In this document: piece after piece, positions 6,122 to 7,297 of the stretch | How positions within the stretch are numbered: position 1 is the first letter of the stretch | Layout: each line of letters starts with the position of its first letter | Made by a program: the position numbers and the translations under genes | The notes under the pieces: generated by a model | The model's input: only the letters and a program-made list of their open reading frames with translations | What the model was told of the DNA's origin: nothing | Database searches by the model: none | Source: Bacteroidota bacterium | GTDB taxonomy: Bacteria; CLD3; SB21 | NCBI GenBank assembly: GCA_020438245.1 | Contig: JAGQUY010000201.1 | Coordinates: 1-7,297 of the forward strand | Length of the DNA: 7,297 bases | Direction of reading: 5' to 3'

Positions 6122-7297
6122 CTATTGAACTAGGTTACCGTCCGTATCAATAATCCTTATCTCACCGTAACCGAGTTCTCGGATTCCGGCTTCAATTTTG
6201 GCCCGATCACCAACAACAAGCCAGGTCAGATTCGCCGGTTTAATAACCTTCTTGGCTGCCGACCGGATATCCGCAAGTTTAAGCGCCTTCACCCTTTGTG
6301 CGTACGTTGCATAATAATCATCCGAAAGGCCGTACCGGACAATATTATATACCGATCGGCCTACCGCATTCATTGTTTCCCAGCTTCCAGGAAGTCCGAG
6401 AATCTGATTTCTTTGAGTTCGATCAAACTCTTCCTCAGAAGCAGGTCTGGTCCCGATGTATTCGTTGAGTTCTTTTGAAAGTTCCACCATCGACTCTTTC
6501 GTCTTGTCGGATTGAACCGGTGCATAACCGATGAATGGCCGTTGCCCTCGTGCGCCGATCATAAAGCTGAAAGCGCCGTAGGCCCAATGCTTGTCTTCAC
6601 GCAAATTCATATTGATACGCGAGACAAAGTCCCCACCCAAAATATTATTCATGGTTTCTACGGCCGTTTCATCCGGATTGGCGTACGGCAACGTAACATG
6701 TCCCGCAAATATGATGGATTGTTGAGCACCCGGCTTGTCCATCAGGTACACGACCGGTTTGGCGGGCAGATTGACCGTGCTGATGTTCTTCTTGGGCGTC
6801 TCACCCCTCTTCCAATCCTTGAATAGCTTTTCAAATTTGGCAGTTACATCCTTGAGCGAAATATCCCCTACCACAATCAAGGTGGCATTGTTGGGTTTGA
6901 ACCATGTTTGGTGAAATTTGACCAGATCATCCCGAGTTAATTTGGAAACTGTTGTCTCATACCCTGATCCCGTAAGCGGGAGCCCATACGCGTGTTCTTT
7001 GCCATACAGGTACCTTGGATAGACGCGCAACGCCATTTGTATCGGGTTGGCTTTTTCCTGCTGAATTCCGACCAATACCTGCTTTTGAAGCCTCGCGAAA
7101 TCTGCTTCGGGGAAGGCCGGATGGAGAATAACATCCGCATAAATATCCAGGGACGCATCCAGATTAGCCTTGAGTGCCGACATGAACACGCTTGAAACGT
7201 CCAAGTCCGAACCGGAGTTTAGCGTTGCTCCAAGAAGGGACAACTGTTCATCGATCTCCAGAGAGGACCTTTCCTTGGTTCCTTCGTCCAGCATGTT
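6122..7297 (-). CDS. M16 (insulinase/pitrilysin-like) peptidase domain, N-terminus outside the window; probably the non-catalytic half
   Basis: M16 proteins are clam-shell zinc peptidases built from paired halves; bacterial ones are often periplasmic. The frame is open to the window edge. The ATG at 7294 is internal, because the protein there is already inside the conserved block MLDEGTKERSSLEI. Numbering from that Met: LGATL at 21-25, LDIYADVILHPAFPEADF at 49-66, RYLYGKEHAYGLPLTGSG at 94-111, the M16 C-type domain from about 118 (WFKPNNATLIVVGDI), and NLREDKHWAYG at 230-240 with the R232/Y239 pair that binds substrate in non-catalytic halves. The HxxEH motif would lie upstream, outside the window. 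The position aligning with the distal zinc-ligand Glu is Gly 76 (VLVGIQQEKANP). This is therefore probably the inactive C-terminal repeat of a roughly 900-residue protein, or the partner subunit of a separate catalytic one. It ends at TAG 6122-6124. Confidence 0.9.
   Translation of the reverse strand, partial: NMLDEGTKERSSLEIDEQLSLLGATLNSGSDLDVSSVFMSALKANLDASLDIYADVILHPAFPEADFARLQKQVLVGIQQEKANPIQMALRVYPRYLYGKEHAYGLPLTGSGYETTVSKLTRDDLVKFHQTWFKPNNATLIVVGDISLKDVTAKFEKLFKDWKRGETPKKNISTVNLPAKPVVYLMDKPGAQQSIIFAGHVTLPYANPDETAVETMNNILGGDFVSRINMNLREDKHWAYGAFSFMIGARGQRPFIGYAPVQSDKTKESMVELSKELNEYIGTRPASEEEFDRTQRNQILGLPGSWETMNAVGRSVYNIVRYGLSDDYYATYAQRVKALKLADIRSAAKKVIKPANLTWLVVGDRAKIEAGIRELGYGEIRIIDTDGNLVQ

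Noticed and set aside
7292..7294. ATG on the - strand at 7294 as the start of the M16 gene
   Set aside because: It falls inside a conserved M16 block with no signal peptide or preceding part of the domain; the gene simply runs off the window.
1..7297. Mobile element, CRISPR array, tRNA/rRNA or defence island
   Set aside because: No terminal repeats, transposase or integrase motifs, spaced direct repeats, or cloverleaf-like sequences were seen on either strand, and nearly all bases lie in conserved housekeeping-type genes.

Overview
The window holds seven protein genes packed almost end to end. Six on the + strand read as one likely transcription unit, and a seventh on the - strand converges on it. 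Both edge genes run off the window. There are no RNA genes, insertion sequences, CRISPR arrays or long repeats, and no non-coding gap longer than about 50 bases. The organism is a Gram-negative bacterium: there is a SurA-type periplasmic chaperone and a probable exported protein. Base composition is roughly balanced. The SurA style, a DUF58 protein, a DUF2461 protein and an M16 peptidase domain together suggest the FCB superphylum or a related candidate phylum (Calditrichota, KSB1 or Marinimicrobia type). That placement is an inference from family flavour, not a marker-gene result.

Layout, + strand: (1) the 3' six-sevenths of an NAD(P)+-dependent aldehyde dehydrogenase (2-1258); (2) a SurA-like peptidyl-prolyl isomerase with two parvulin domains (1269-2558); (3) a small protein resembling only the N-terminal half of a GT9/heptosyltransferase fold (2555-3100), overlapping surA by 4 bases; (4) a probably exported protein with a PsbP-like domain followed by three acidic FG-GAP/VCBS-like calcium-loop motifs (3143-4474); (5) a DUF58/von Willebrand A-like protein (4478-5386) starting at TTG three bases after the previous stop; (6) a DUF2461/TIGR02453 protein (5420-6070). 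A rho-independent terminator lies at about 6069-6100. Its pairing and U-tract favour the - strand gene, (7) an M16 (insulinase/pitrilysin-type) peptidase domain (6122-7297).

How they fit together: surA, the GT9-like fragment and the PsbP/VCBS protein suggest an envelope theme, while DUF58 proteins normally partner a MoxR ATPase that is not in this window. The ALDH and DUF2461 genes have no obvious link beyond co-direction. Most of the window is ordinary conserved chromosome. I see no convincing new defence or mobile system. The best leads are the uncharacterised pair at 2555-4474, the DUF58 gene without MoxR, and active-site losses in the first parvulin domain and the M16 domain.
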